A stretch of 64,000 nucleotides of DNA, taken from Cobetia sp. cqz5-12 (GTDB lineage Bacteria > Pseudomonadota > Gammaproteobacteria > Pseudomonadales > Halomonadaceae). The position numbers and the translations under genes were made by a program. Below the pieces are notes generated by a model. It was not told where the DNA came from, did not search any database, and saw only the letters and a program-made list of their open reading frames with translations. Below, piece by piece: positions 7,307 to 15,660 of the stretch. The stretch is taken from positions 1,922,001 through 1,986,000 of the forward strand of contig NZ_CP044522.1 of assembly GCF_016495405.1 (NCBI RefSeq). The letters run 5' to 3'. The first letter of the stretch is position 1, and each line of letters begins with the position of its first letter.

Positions 7307-9406
7307 ATGACAACAAGAAAGCGTCTGGCCCGCGCCAGTGTCGGCAGCAAGCTCGCCTTGCTGGTATTGCTGTTGATGATGGCGGCCTTCACGGCGCTGG
7401 GCCTGGTGTTCTCGACGGCCAGCATGCATCAGGTGGAAGGCGAGACAGAACGCGCTCTCGCTCAGCAGCAGCAACAGATCACCAACACCATCGAGCTGTT
7501 CGATACCACCATGCAGTCCAGCGTGACGCGCATGCTCAATGCCTTCCTGGCGACCATTCCTGACAATTTCACGCTGATCGAGGACCGACGTCTGCCGATA
7601 GGCGAGCGCGATGCGCCGGCGCTGCTCAATGCCGGCTTCATGCTCAACAATCAATCCGGTTATCTGGCCGACTTTGCCAATCGCACCGGTGCGCCGGTCA
7701 GCTTCTTCGTGCGCGATGGTGAGGATTTCGTGCGCATTGCCACCACCCTCAAGACCGAAGATGGTTCAAGCCTGCTCGGGCTGACGCTGAGTGGTGGGGT
7801 CAAGGATGCGCTGAATGCCGGCCAGTCCTATACCGGCATGCTCTATCTGGCGGGCCGTCACTACATGACGCGCTATCGTCCGATCACCGACTTCAATGAC
7901 AACCTCATCGGGGCCTCGTTCATCGGGGTGGATGTCGGCGAGCAGATCGATGAGCTGTATGCCACCATCACCAATATCCAGCTGCATGAGAAGGACTTCA
8001 GTCTGGTGGCGAGCACGGCGCCGGGCCAGCAGGGCAAGGTACTGACGACGGGTCAGTGGCAGGGCCGCTCGCTGATGGATTTCAAGAATGCGCAGGGTGA
8101 GCCGACCTTCGCGCCGCTCTTTGCTGCCGACAGCGGTCAGATCGATTACCGCCTGGCGGGCGAAGACAGCGATCGTATCACCAGCTTCCAGCACTATCCG
8201 GCCTGGGACTGGGTCGTGGCGACCACGATCGACAAGCAGGAAGTGACGGCGGGCATCACGCAGGTCCGCAATCAAGTCTTCGGACTGGCACTGCTGTTGG
8301 CGCTGGTCGTGGCCGGTATCCTCTACTTCCTCGAGCGTCGTCTGATCAGTCGTCCGCTGGATGCGCTGGTGTCACTGGCTCAGGCGCTGGCGCGGGGCGA
8401 TCTGTCTCAGCGCATCACCAGTCAGCGTCAGGATGAGATCGGCAAGCTGACCGCGGCCATGAACAGCGTCGGCGAGGACCTGAGTCGCGTGGTGGGGCAG
8501 GTGCGGGGCACGACGGGGGCCGTCAATCAGGCCGCCGGCGAGATTGCCCAGGGCAACGAGGAGCTTTCGGCACGCACCGAGCAGTCAGCCTCCAGTCTGC
8601 AGGAAACCTCGGCCTCGATGGAGGAGATCACCACCACCGTGCAGCACAGTGCCGATTCCGCCCAGCAGGCCAGCCAGCTGGTCAATTCGACCTCCGAGCA
8701 GGCGCGCCGCGGCAATGACGACATGCGCAAGGCGCAGGCGAGCATGGAAGACATCAATCGTTCCGCCGAGCGCATCAGCGAGATCATCAGTCTGATCGAT
8801 GGCATCGCCTTCCAGACTAACATCCTGGCGCTCAACGCCTCGGTGGAAGCGGCGCGGGCCGGTGAGCATGGGCGTGGCTTTGCGGTGGTCGCGCAGGAAG
8901 TGCGCACCCTGGCGACGCGCTCGAGCGATGCATCCCGCGAGATTCGCGGCCTGATCGACGAGTCGATCTCGCACACGCAGCAGGGCGTGGCGCAGGTGAA
9001 GGACGCCAGCCAGGCGATGGCCGAGATTCTCTCGAGTGTCGAGCGTGTCAATGACATGATCGCCGAGATCAGCGCCGGGGCGCGTGAGCAGAGTGCCGGT
9101 GTCGGCCAGGTGAATACCGCGGTCAGCGAGCTGGATGCGATGACGCAGCAGAACACTACGCTGGTCAATCAGGTCAGTGGCGCGGCCCGCAGCATGAGCG
9201 CTCAGGCTCAGGCACTGGAGCAGCTGATGGCAGGTTTCAAGGTGGCGGGCGCTCAGGACATGGCAAATTCAACAATGTCGCATCAGTCCATGTCGCACAG
9301 GAACACGCAGCCGAAGGCGGATGCCGAGCAGGCAGCTTTCCCGCCCCCGGCAAATGCCGCGCGCGGATCCCAGCGCCGTGAAGAGGAGGAGTGGGAAGCC
9401 TTCTGA
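7307..9406 (+). CDS. Methyl-accepting chemotaxis protein with double Cache sensor
   Basis: A transmembrane chemoreceptor of 699 residues. TM1 is at about 14-37, then a ~280-residue periplasmic sensor of the Cache_3-Cache_2 type. It contains SFFVRDGEDFVRIATT and the ligand-domain motif TRYRPITDFNDNLIGASFIGVDV. TM2 is at about 322-340, then a HAMP domain (to ~395) and a long coiled-coil signalling domain with the conserved tip GIAFQTNILALNASVEAARAG. The C-terminus EEWEAF fits the xWxxF tether used to recruit CheR/CheB. The ligand cannot be read from sequence; the position after puuD raises purines or ureides as candidates. GTG at 7304 is an alternative start. Confidence 0.93.
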   Translation: MTTRKRLARASVGSKLALLVLLLMMAAFTALGLVFSTASMHQVEGETERALAQQQQQITNTIELFDTTMQSSVTRMLNAFLATIPDNFTLIEDRRLPIGERDAPALLNAGFMLNNQSGYLADFANRTGAPVSFFVRDGEDFVRIATTLKTEDGSSLLGLTLSGGVKDALNAGQSYTGMLYLAGRHYMTRYRPITDFNDNLIGASFIGVDVGEQIDELYATITNIQLHEKDFSLVASTAPGQQGKVLTTGQWQGRSLMDFKNAQGEPTFAPLFAADSGQIDYRLAGEDSDRITSFQHYPAWDWVVATTIDKQEVTAGITQVRNQVFGLALLLALVVAGILYFLERRLISRPLDALVSLAQALARGDLSQRITSQRQDEIGKLTAAMNSVGEDLSRVVGQVRGTTGAVNQAAGEIAQGNEELSARTEQSASSLQETSASMEEITTTVQHSADSAQQASQLVNSTSEQARRGNDDMRKAQASMEDINRSAERISEIISLIDGIAFQTNILALNASVEAARAGEHGRGFAVVAQEVRTLATRSSDASREIRGLIDESISHTQQGVAQVKDASQAMAEILSSVERVNDMIAEISAGAREQSAGVGQVNTAVSELDAMTQQNTTLVNQVSGAARSMSAQAQALEQLMAGFKVAGAQDMANSTMSHQSMSHRNTQPKADAEQAAFPPPANAARGSQRREEEEWEAF

Positions 9407-9449
9407 GCGAGCTCTGCTCGAGGCTGAACCCTGAGTGCGGCCCTTCGCC

Positions 9450-9490
9450 AAGCCCTTGCCGACCGACGTCGGTGAGGGCTTTGTTGTTTC
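9450..9490 (+). terminator. Rho-independent terminator after the chemoreceptor gene
   Basis: The arms AAGCCCTTGCCGAC and GTCGGTGAGGGCTT pair almost completely and are followed by TTGTTGTTT. It lies between convergent genes and its left-hand A-rich arm could serve both. Confidence 0.75.
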
Positions 9491-10133
9491 AGGCCGGATG
9501 TCGCGCCGCGAAGCGTGCCACCTCCTGGGGCTCGCAGCGCTCGCCGACGAAGACCTCGACATACTCGGCGACCCGGCTGATGCGCTCGCTGACGCTTTCC
9601 TGAGTGCGCATCGACAGGTAACCGATCTGGGTCAGATAGGTGGTGCGCGCCCGCACGTTGGCGAGTTGCTCGGGCTGGCCGTAGCGCATCAGCATGCGGG
9701 TCAGCGCCTGAATGCGTGCCTGATCGGCGCGGGCGACGGCAGCGGCAACTTCCCCGTTCTGAGAGGACCAGTTGCGGATCGCCAGCTCTAAGCGTGAATC
9801 GAACAGGGACGTATCCAGCCAGCAGTCGAAGACATTGAGCATGGCTTCCACCACCGTGGCGGCGTATTGCTCGCAGCGACCGATCAAGCCAGCGGTATTG
9901 TGAGCATCCCAGCGCGCCAGCAGCGCGCTGAGCAAGGCGTCGCGGTCCTTGAAGCTCCAGTAGAAGCTGGTGCGTGACAGCCCCAGCGTCTTGGCCAGTG
10001 TCAGGACGCGCACTGAATCCACGCCGCCCTGCAACAGTTGCTGATAGGCGGCTTCCAGCCAGTCTTCGGCCTTGCCGCGCCCGGCAGCCTGGGCGCCGTC
10101 ACTTGCTGGAGGGACACTTGGGGACTCTGGCAT
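9489..10133 (-). CDS. TetR family transcriptional regulator
   Basis: A 214-residue regulator with an N-terminal helix-turn-helix (GGVDSVRVLTLAKTLGLSRT followed by SFYWSFKDRDALLSALL), typical of TetR proteins. The C-terminal ligand domain is not diagnostic. I chose the ATG at 10133 because AGGAGA precedes it; the frame can be extended to 10202 without a ribosome site. It is divergent from the flavoprotein gene at 10361. Palindromes at 10283-10292 and 10300-10313 in the shared promoter suggest it controls that gene and itself. Confidence 0.88.
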   Translation of the reverse strand: MPESPSVPPASDGAQAAGRGKAEDWLEAAYQQLLQGGVDSVRVLTLAKTLGLSRTSFYWSFKDRDALLSALLARWDAHNTAGLIGRCEQYAATVVEAMLNVFDCWLDTSLFDSRLELAIRNWSSQNGEVAAAVARADQARIQALTRMLMRYGQPEQLANVRARTTYLTQIGYLSMRTQESVSERISRVAEYVEVFVGERCEPQEVARFAARHPA

Positions 10134-10282
10134 GGGGGGTCTCCTGAAAGGCCGGGGATGCTGGGGATCATGTAAGGTCGATCGCGCTGACAGCATGAGC
10201 ATGCTGTTTGCGACAACGACGAGTCTGGCTGCGTCAGCCGGGCGAGAACCGCGTGTTCACTGACGCATGGCCTGAAGCCTAG

Positions 10283-10292
10283 GACTATAGTC
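10283..10292. promoter_or_regulatory. GACTATAGTC palindrome, probable promoter element
   Basis: This 10-bp palindrome contains a TATAGT -10-like hexamer and lies 68 bp before the flavoprotein start, adjacent to a second palindrome. Confidence 0.35.
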
Positions 10293-10299
10293 AGCGTAT

Positions 10300-10313
10300 G
10301 TACACAGGTGTAC
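10300..10313. promoter_or_regulatory. Putative TetR operator GTACACAGGTGTAC
   Basis: Perfect 6+6 palindrome with a 2-base centre, placed between the divergent TetR and flavoprotein genes. Size and position suit a TetR dimer site. Confidence 0.5.
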
Positions 10314-10360
10314 TCAATAAAGACACCCCTGTTCTCGCTGTCTGCTCTTCAGGAGGCCAC

Positions 10361-12457
10361 ATGGCTCAGGACCCGCTGCTCACGCCGTTCACGCTCAAGC
10401 ATCTGACCCTCAAGAATCGCTTGATGATGACCTCTCACGAGCCTGCCTATCCGGAAGATGGCATGCCCAAGGCGCGTTATCGCGCCTATCACGAGGAGCG
10501 TGCGCGCGCCGGCATCGCCTTGACCATGACGGCGGGCTCCGCCTCGGTGGCCAAGGACAGCCCGCCGGTGTTCAACAATATCCTTGCCTGGCGCGATGAG
10601 GTGGTGCCCTGGATGAGTGAGCTGACCGATGCCTGCCATGAGCACGGTACTGCGGTGATGATCCAGCTCACACACCTGGGGCGTCGGACGCGCTGGGACA
10701 AGGCCGACTGGTTGCCGGCGGTCTCGGCGTCCCATCGCCGTGAGGCGGCGCATCGGGCCTTTCCCAAGCGGGTCGAGGACTGGGACATCACACGCCTGAT
10801 CCAGGACTACGCCGACGCCGCCGAGCGCATGCAGGCGGCCGGGCTCGATGGTATCGAGCTGCAGGCCTATGGCCATCTGATGGACCAGTTCTGGTCACCG
10901 CTGACCAATATCCTGGAGGGTCCCTACGGCGGCAGTCTCGAGAATCGACTGCGCTTCACCATGGAAGTGTTGAGCGCCATTCGCGCCCGGGTGGGCAAGG
11001 AGTTCATCGTCGGCGTTCGCTACACCGGGGATGAATGTCTGAGTGGCGGGCTGGATGCCAATGATGGTCTGGAAGTCTCGCGCCTGCTGCGCGATAGCGG
11101 TCAGGTCGATTTTCTCAATGTGGTACGCGGCCATATTGATACTGATGCGGGCCTTACCGATGTCATCCCGATCCAGGGCATGGCCAGTGCGCCGCACCTG
11201 GACTTCGCGGGACAGATTCGTGAGGCGATGGATTTCCCGACCTTCCACGGTGCCAAGATTCAGGACATCGCCACCGCACGCCATGCCATCGCCACCGGCA
11301 AGGTCGACATGGTCGGCATGACGCGTGCCCACATGGCGGACCCGCATATCGTGCGCAAGCTGTTGGCCGGCAAGGAAGAGGATATTCGCCCCTGTGTCGG
11401 GGCCAATTATTGTCTCGATCGCATCTATCAGGGTGGCTCCGCCTATTGCATCCACAACGCCGCCACCGGGCGGGAGCTGGAGCAACCGCATGACATCACG
11501 CCTGCCGAGGTCATCCGAAAGGTCGTGATCATCGGGGCGGGTCCGGCAGGGCTCGAGGCCGCACGTGTCGCCGGTGAACGTGGGCATCAGGTAGTAGTGC
11601 TGGAAGCCGCCGATCAACCCGGTGGCCAGATTCGCCTCACCGCGCAGAGCGGGCGGCGTCGCGAGATGATCGGCATCATCGATTGGCGAATCAGTCGCTG
11701 CGAGGCGCTCGGCGTCCAGATTCGCTACAACGTCTTCGCGGAAGCAGAGGATGTGCTGGCGGAACATCCCGATGTCGTCATCGTCGCCACCGGTGGCTAT
11801 CCCGAGGAAGACATGCCGCAGGTCGGCAGCGAGCTGGTCGTCTCCAGCTGGGACATCCTCTCCGGCCATGTCACGCCTGGCCGCAACGTGCTGCTGTTTG
11901 ATGACGCGGGAGACCACGCAGCACTCCAGGCCGCCGAGATGATCGCCAACAGCGGGGCCAGGCTCGAGATGATGACGCCAGACCGCACCTTCGCGCCGGA
12001 AATCATGGCCATGAATCTGGTGCCCTACATGCGCAGCCTGCAACGCCTTGCCGTCACTTTCACGCCGACCTATCGTCTCGGCAGTGTCACGCGCAGTGAG
12101 GAGGGCCAGCTGATCGCCCATATCGGCAGTGATTACCTGGATGACGCCGTAGCGCAGGGCAAGGGGACCGGCGCCTACGCGGATCAGCGAATCGTCGATC
12201 AGGTGGTCGTCAACTACGGTGCCCGCCCGATGGAAGATCTTTACTTCGAGCTGAAACCTTACTCGCGCAACGGCGGGGCAGTGGACTATGACGCCCTGAT
12301 CGAAGGACTCGCCCAACCGGCGGACGGCCCAAGTCCTGAGCACACCGAGCGCGCAGCAGAGGGAAGCTTCCAGCTCTATCGCATCGGCGACGCCGTCGCG
12401 ACCCGCAATACCCATGCGGCGATCTATGACGCGCTGAGGCTGATGAAGGTGGTGTGA
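10361..12457 (+). CDS. NADH:flavin oxidoreductase, N-methylproline/dimethylglycine demethylase type
   Basis: A 698-residue protein of the 2,4-dienoyl-CoA reductase / trimethylamine dehydrogenase architecture. Residues 1-340 form an Old Yellow Enzyme FMN barrel (SHEPAYPEDGMPKARYRAYH, HLMDQFWSPLTN), then an iron-sulfur segment, then an FAD/NAD(P) Rossmann domain starting VVIIGAGPAGLEAA near residue 388. The subgroup with this N-terminus is commonly annotated as N-methylproline (stachydrine pathway) demethylase, and betaine-type osmolytes fit a halophile; the substrate is not proven. Oddly, the iron-sulfur motif reads CVGANYC-x11-C, so the usual second Cys is Ala. ATG at 10361 follows AGGAGG; the longer frame from 10298 would run through the operator. 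Confidence 0.8.
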   Translation: MAQDPLLTPFTLKHLTLKNRLMMTSHEPAYPEDGMPKARYRAYHEERARAGIALTMTAGSASVAKDSPPVFNNILAWRDEVVPWMSELTDACHEHGTAVMIQLTHLGRRTRWDKADWLPAVSASHRREAAHRAFPKRVEDWDITRLIQDYADAAERMQAAGLDGIELQAYGHLMDQFWSPLTNILEGPYGGSLENRLRFTMEVLSAIRARVGKEFIVGVRYTGDECLSGGLDANDGLEVSRLLRDSGQVDFLNVVRGHIDTDAGLTDVIPIQGMASAPHLDFAGQIREAMDFPTFHGAKIQDIATARHAIATGKVDMVGMTRAHMADPHIVRKLLAGKEEDIRPCVGANYCLDRIYQGGSAYCIHNAATGRELEQPHDITPAEVIRKVVIIGAGPAGLEAARVAGERGHQVVVLEAADQPGGQIRLTAQSGRRREMIGIIDWRISRCEALGVQIRYNVFAEAEDVLAEHPDVVIVATGGYPEEDMPQVGSELVVSSWDILSGHVTPGRNVLLFDDAGDHAALQAAEMIANSGARLEMMTPDRTFAPEIMAMNLVPYMRSLQRLAVTFTPTYRLGSVTRSEEGQLIAHIGSDYLDDAVAQGKGTGAYADQRIVDQVVVNYGARPMEDLYFELKPYSRNGGAVDYDALIEGLAQPADGPSPEHTERAAEGSFQLYRIGDAVATRNTHAAIYDALRLMKVV

Positions 12458-12514
12458 GGGTGAGCAGAGAGATGGGATATCACAGGGGAGTCATGGCAAG
12501 TGGCAAAGAAAGGC

Positions 12515-12811
12515 TCACGGAGAGTCTTGAGAGAAGGTGTGGATTACCTGCCCCTTGACCAGGTGACAAGACAACAAGCCCATCTTTTCAGTCGAGGTAC
12601 TGTCAGGATGGGTGCCTTCCAGCCATAGCATGCCGTCTGGCTGTATCGCGCGGATGCGCTTGATGATGCGGCCGTAGTGAGGGTGCTGTGCCACCACGAT
12701 ATCGCCGATGCGATAGCGCGATTTCCAGCGTTTCAGCGTCACGACGTAATCTCCCGGCGCAAGGCCGGGAGACATGCTGACACCATTGACACGGTAGAGT
12801 CCGATGGGCAT
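12515..12811 (-). CDS. sodX: Nickel-type superoxide dismutase maturation protease
   Basis: A 98-residue S24/S26-type serine protease, similar to signal peptidases but without a clear membrane anchor. In known systems SodX removes the N-terminal leader of Ni-SOD so that the His residue of the hook becomes the free N-terminus that binds Ni. The catalytic Ser lies in NGVSMSPGL (S12) and the general-base Lys in GRIIKRIRA, both present. It is the last gene of the Ni-SOD cassette, 56 bp after sodN. Its ribosome site is weak. Confidence 0.88.
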   Translation of the reverse strand: MPIGLYRVNGVSMSPGLAPGDYVVTLKRWKSRYRIGDIVVAQHPHYGRIIKRIRAIQPDGMLWLEGTHPDSTSTEKMGLLSCHLVKGQVIHTFSQDSP

Positions 12812-12867
12812 CAGTTCACTCGTTATCCATTCGTTCGCACTTCCTGCTACACGTCATGAGACAACCA

Positions 12868-13368
12868 TCAATCCAGCTTCGGATAGACGACGCTTTCAGA
12901 CGGCGGATACGGGCAGGTGGCGGTAAAGGTGGTAAGCCCCTTGGTATCCCAGAACGCCGCGGCGAATTCATTGATGAGCGTCAGTAGCTTCTCACCCTTG
13001 TCGCGCTCGATGCCTTGTTTGCAGGCAGAACCGGCCAGCATGATGCTGTGCACCAGTGAATCGATATTTGGGTAGGCGTCACGCTGCGGCTGCTTGATGT
13101 AATCGCCCCAGATGATACGGATCTCGTGCTTGGCTTTCTCGGCGTGGCTTTCCTTCTGCTCCACCAGGCGTGCGAGCAATGCCTGATCTGACAGTGTCAG
13201 GCTGTCCTTCTGACCCAGCTCATTGATGAGGTCCATGAAACGAATCACGCTGAGTGCCGCGACCTGTGCAGCAGACGGGTCGTAGATCTTGCAGGGAATA
13301 TCACAGTGCGCGGAAACTGCAGGGACTGATACCAGGCGGTCAATGCCGCGAAGCAGGGCGTGAATCAT
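12868..13368 (-). CDS. sodN: Superoxide dismutase [Ni]
   Basis: Converts superoxide to peroxide and oxygen using a Ni centre held by the N-terminal hook. The hook is clear: after a 20-residue leader (MIHALLRGIDRLVSVPAVSA) comes HCDIPCKIYDP, matching the family consensus HCxxPCxxYDP, with His1, Cys2 and Cys6 as ligands after leader removal. The rest is an all-alpha domain of normal length. The ATG at 13368 has AAGGAGG upstream; a TTG two codons earlier gives a longer frame but no better site. It starts 2 bp after the stop of the small membrane protein gene, so the two are probably coupled. Confidence 0.95.
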   Translation of the reverse strand: MIHALLRGIDRLVSVPAVSAHCDIPCKIYDPSAAQVAALSVIRFMDLINELGQKDSLTLSDQALLARLVEQKESHAEKAKHEIRIIWGDYIKQPQRDAYPNIDSLVHSIMLAGSACKQGIERDKGEKLLTLINEFAAAFWDTKGLTTFTATCPYPPSESVVYPKLD

Positions 13369-13370
13369 GC

Positions 13371-13580
13371 TCAATCCTCCTTTTGCTGAGTGTTCTGGCG
13401 CTTGTGACGCGACTGACGAATGACGAAGAACGCGGTACCGATGATGGCTGCGATGGCACCATAGAACAGGGTGTGAACGAGTGGGCTGCTCCAGTCACTG
13501 TGGTCATGTCCCGGGTGGGCCAGGGCCGTATTGGCGGCGGTCAGCAACAGCAGTCCGCTCGCGGTGAGGATTTTCTTCAT
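13371..13580 (-). CDS. Small His-containing membrane protein of the Ni-SOD cassette
   Basis: A 69-residue protein with a signal sequence (MKKILTASGLLLLTAANTALA), a short periplasmic segment HPGHDHSDW with three His and two Asp, one membrane helix (LFYGAIAAIIGTAFFVI) and a basic-acidic tail. If the signal is cleaved, HPGHDH would be at the new N-terminus, a plausible site for Ni or Cu. Function unknown; the tight spacing to sodN suggests a role in metal supply or in SOD assembly. AGGAGA precedes the start. Confidence 0.75.
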   Translation of the reverse strand: MKKILTASGLLLLTAANTALAHPGHDHSDWSSPLVHTLFYGAIAAIIGTAFFVIRQSRHKRQNTQQKED

Positions 13581-13605
13581 GCCGTATCTCCTGTGAGGGT
13601 GAGAG

Positions 13606-14025
13606 TCAGTGATGAACCCGCGTCGGGGAGTATCCCGCGGGGTTCGCCTGGTGAGTCCGTCGCGCGGTAACGCCGAGCCATTGCACGGTGTTCATGATCT
13701 CCATACGTACCTGGCCGCTGCCGCGTAACAGGGCTTGTTGATGGGCATGGCAAAGACCCGGGGCGGAGAGCGCGTGGGATAGGCGCGCATGGGCAGCCTG
13801 AAGGGCGCGCATCGCTTGCGGATGTTGGCCCTGGGCGCGATAGAGCTCTGCCAGATTTTGGTAGCTCACGACCAGTGCCGCGACGCCGCCATCCGGGTCT
13901 GCTGAGGGCATCAGAAAGATGTCGGCAAAATGGCAGGCGCTGAGATAGTGCTGCTCTGCCATGGCGTAGTCGCCCTGTTCGAACAACACATTGCCTGCCT
14001 GTGTTTCACGCTTCCATTCGTCCAT
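13606..14025 (-). CDS. TPR-like protein, first gene of the Ni-SOD cassette
   Basis: About 139 residues, mostly helical, with TPR-like pairs: AGNVLFEQGDYAMAEQHYLSA (residues 11-31) and VSYQNLAELYRAQGQHPQAM. No catalytic motif. I place the start at the ATG at 14025 because GGAGGG sits 6 bp upstream. A longer frame to 14088 would begin inside the Fur box and has no ribosome site. It is followed by three co-directional cassette genes. A protein-protein adaptor role is possible but unproven. Confidence 0.75.
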   Translation of the reverse strand: MDEWKRETQAGNVLFEQGDYAMAEQHYLSACHFADIFLMPSADPDGGVAALVVSYQNLAELYRAQGQHPQAMRALQAAHARLSHALSAPGLCHAHQQALLRGSGQVRMEIMNTVQWLGVTARRTHQANPAGYSPTRVHH

Positions 14026-14067
14026 GAGGCCCTCCCGTGACTGGGTATCGTCTAAGTGAATCGCCAT

Positions 14068-14086
14068 GATTATGATAATCATTATC
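14068..14086 (-). promoter_or_regulatory. Fur-type box upstream of the Ni-SOD cassette
   Basis: GATTATGATAATCATTATC matches the classical 19-bp Fur consensus GATAATGATAATCATTATC at 18 of 19 positions. It lies 43 bp upstream of the first cassette gene. Fur would repress the cassette when iron is plentiful; a Ni-responsive paralogue (Nur) or Zur could recognise a similar site. Confidence 0.8.
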
Positions 14087-14237
14087 ATTCAATAGTGATG
14101 CAAAGCCTCAGCAACTGCAAGTGGGAATGACAAATGAGGGGGAAGGTAGCTTGGCCTCGTGGCATGCGCGCAAGATCAGACGTGAACTGTCAGTGCACAG
14201 ACTGGCGGACGACGCGGTACTGGTGTGTCTTCTACGT

Positions 14238-14930
14238 TCAGACAGGTTGGCTTGCGATGCCTGGGCCCGGCGAGAACGAAGTAGCGTCTGGTGAGAGATC
14301 CGCTGACTGTGGCGCTTGTTCGGGCGCTGAATATCGCTGTTTCGCCGTGTGCATGATGGTCTCCATGCTGGCATACACCATGTAGAGATCTCCGAGGTGT
14401 CTGTCGGTCCGGAGCGTGGCATCGTGGATCGGCAGCAGGCCGAAACGCTTGAAGATCTTCATGTTGGCGCGTTTGCACAAGGCCAGAATGCCATCGCCTT
14501 CTCGAGATCTGACATGACGTGCTGCGGCTGCCATCAGCAGATTGCCGTGGGAAAAACGCTTGGCCTCCGGCGCCATCACCAGCCGACTGAACTCATAGAT
14601 GGCGCCCTCCGGGATGGACACTGCATCGCTGTCATCGAAGAGTGTGCGCGACTCGAGACTACCGGGGGTGACGCGAATGCTGCCCAGTACCGTGTCAAGC
14701 TGGGTGTCCATCAGGCAGATATGCTGACTGTTGCTGTCGATCACATCATCGTGATCAGGGTGCTTCTTGAGGTAGGCCTTCGAGGCGCTGTGGTGGTCTT
14801 CACGTAGCGTGAGCACCTGGCGGAAGAGCGGGTGATTGCGACCAAAGAAAGACACTGTCTCGCGATGGGCTTGATGGGTGAAAGATGAGGTGAACTGCTG
14901 AATGACAGTAATGTCCTGAGTGTCCTGCAT
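14238..14930 (-). CDS. GNAT-fold acyltransferase resembling FeeM / LuxI-type synthases
   Basis: About 230 residues. The central block resembles N-acyl amino acid synthases of the FeeM type and PEP-CTERM-associated acyltransferases, distant LuxI relatives: an LREDHHSASKAYL segment, HICLMDTQLDTVLGSIRVTPGS, and YEFSRLVMAPEAKR corresponding to the E(I/V)SRLAV motif that opens the acyl-donor site. The tail (last ~35 residues) is Pro/Ser-rich and disordered. The FeeM family acylates amino acids from acyl-ACP; the substrate here is unknown. No LuxR or ACP gene is next to it. I chose the ATG at 14930 (GAGGAG upstream); 14975 is possible. Confidence 0.55.
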   Translation of the reverse strand: MQDTQDITVIQQFTSSFTHQAHRETVSFFGRNHPLFRQVLTLREDHHSASKAYLKKHPDHDDVIDSNSQHICLMDTQLDTVLGSIRVTPGSLESRTLFDDSDAVSIPEGAIYEFSRLVMAPEAKRFSHGNLLMAAAARHVRSREGDGILALCKRANMKIFKRFGLLPIHDATLRTDRHLGDLYMVYASMETIMHTAKQRYSAPEQAPQSADLSPDATSFSPGPGIASQPV

Positions 14931-15660
14931 TCCCTTTCTGTCTCCTCGTGTCATGAGGTTGGTTAGTTTTCTCATGCTTTTGGGATGACAAAGCTAACAC
15001 TTAATTAGTTTTAATGCATGTTTGTTGCAGCATCATGACGCGGGGCTGGATGTGGCGAAGATGGTGTAGACAGCAGGCTCGTCAGCGCGCTGATGAAATG
15101 AAGTCGACTTGGCGGATGATGTCTGTATGTGACGGTAACGTCGTTATAAGTGGCTTACATGACGCCAAAAGGGATGAAGTTGCGCTTTTCTACCTTGTTG
15201 CAGGCGGGCATGTGGTTGGCCTTGAGGCCTTTGGCTCCTCGAGGCATGAGAGTGGCATTGGCATGAGAAATGGTGGGGCTGCTGACGCAACATCAAATAC
15301 TCTCCTGCGCTACCTTCGCAGGGAGTCATCAGCCGCCAATTGCAGATACTGTGGGTGACGTGCTTCATTGCCAGCAGGCCATGCCCCTTGCGAGTTTTGC
15401 AAAGGTGATGGCTCAGCAATCAATGAAGGAAGGGGAAAGAGTCAAAGCAGTCAGGCAGGACATTCATGGTAGGGAATGCATGGCTGGGAATGTATGGCTG
15501 AGAATGCATATTCATGATCTGTGTCAGGTGCATCACGAAGATTGATGCAGTGTCCTGCAACGTAGTGCATCGGTATTCAGAGTTCGGGATATGATGCAAT
15601 GGAAGAGCGAATATCGAGCACAGGAATTCATTTCATGGGGCTCGCCACAAGGAGAGAACA
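14931..15660. other. Long intergenic region without convincing gene
   Basis: About 700 bp, more AT-rich than its surroundings. Short open frames on both strands (for example 15014-15358 and 15144-15419) have odd composition rich in Cys, Trp and Met, and no ribosome sites. It holds one tandem repeat at 15468-15509. Confidence 0.6.
15468..15509. repeat. Three tandem 14-bp repeats, consensus GGCTGGGAATGCAT
   Basis: Units at 15468-15481, 15482-15495 and 15496-15509 differ at two or three positions each. They lie about 150 bp upstream of the FMN reductase gene. Confidence 0.6.

Noticed and set aside
10895..12415. Minus-strand frame (506 codons) opposite the demethylase-type flavoprotein
   Set aside because: Shadow frame; the plus strand carries intact FMN and FAD motifs.
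15014..15358. Small plus-strand frame of 114 codons
   Set aside because: Unusual Cys/Trp/Met content, no ribosome site, and a comparable frame exists on the opposite strand.
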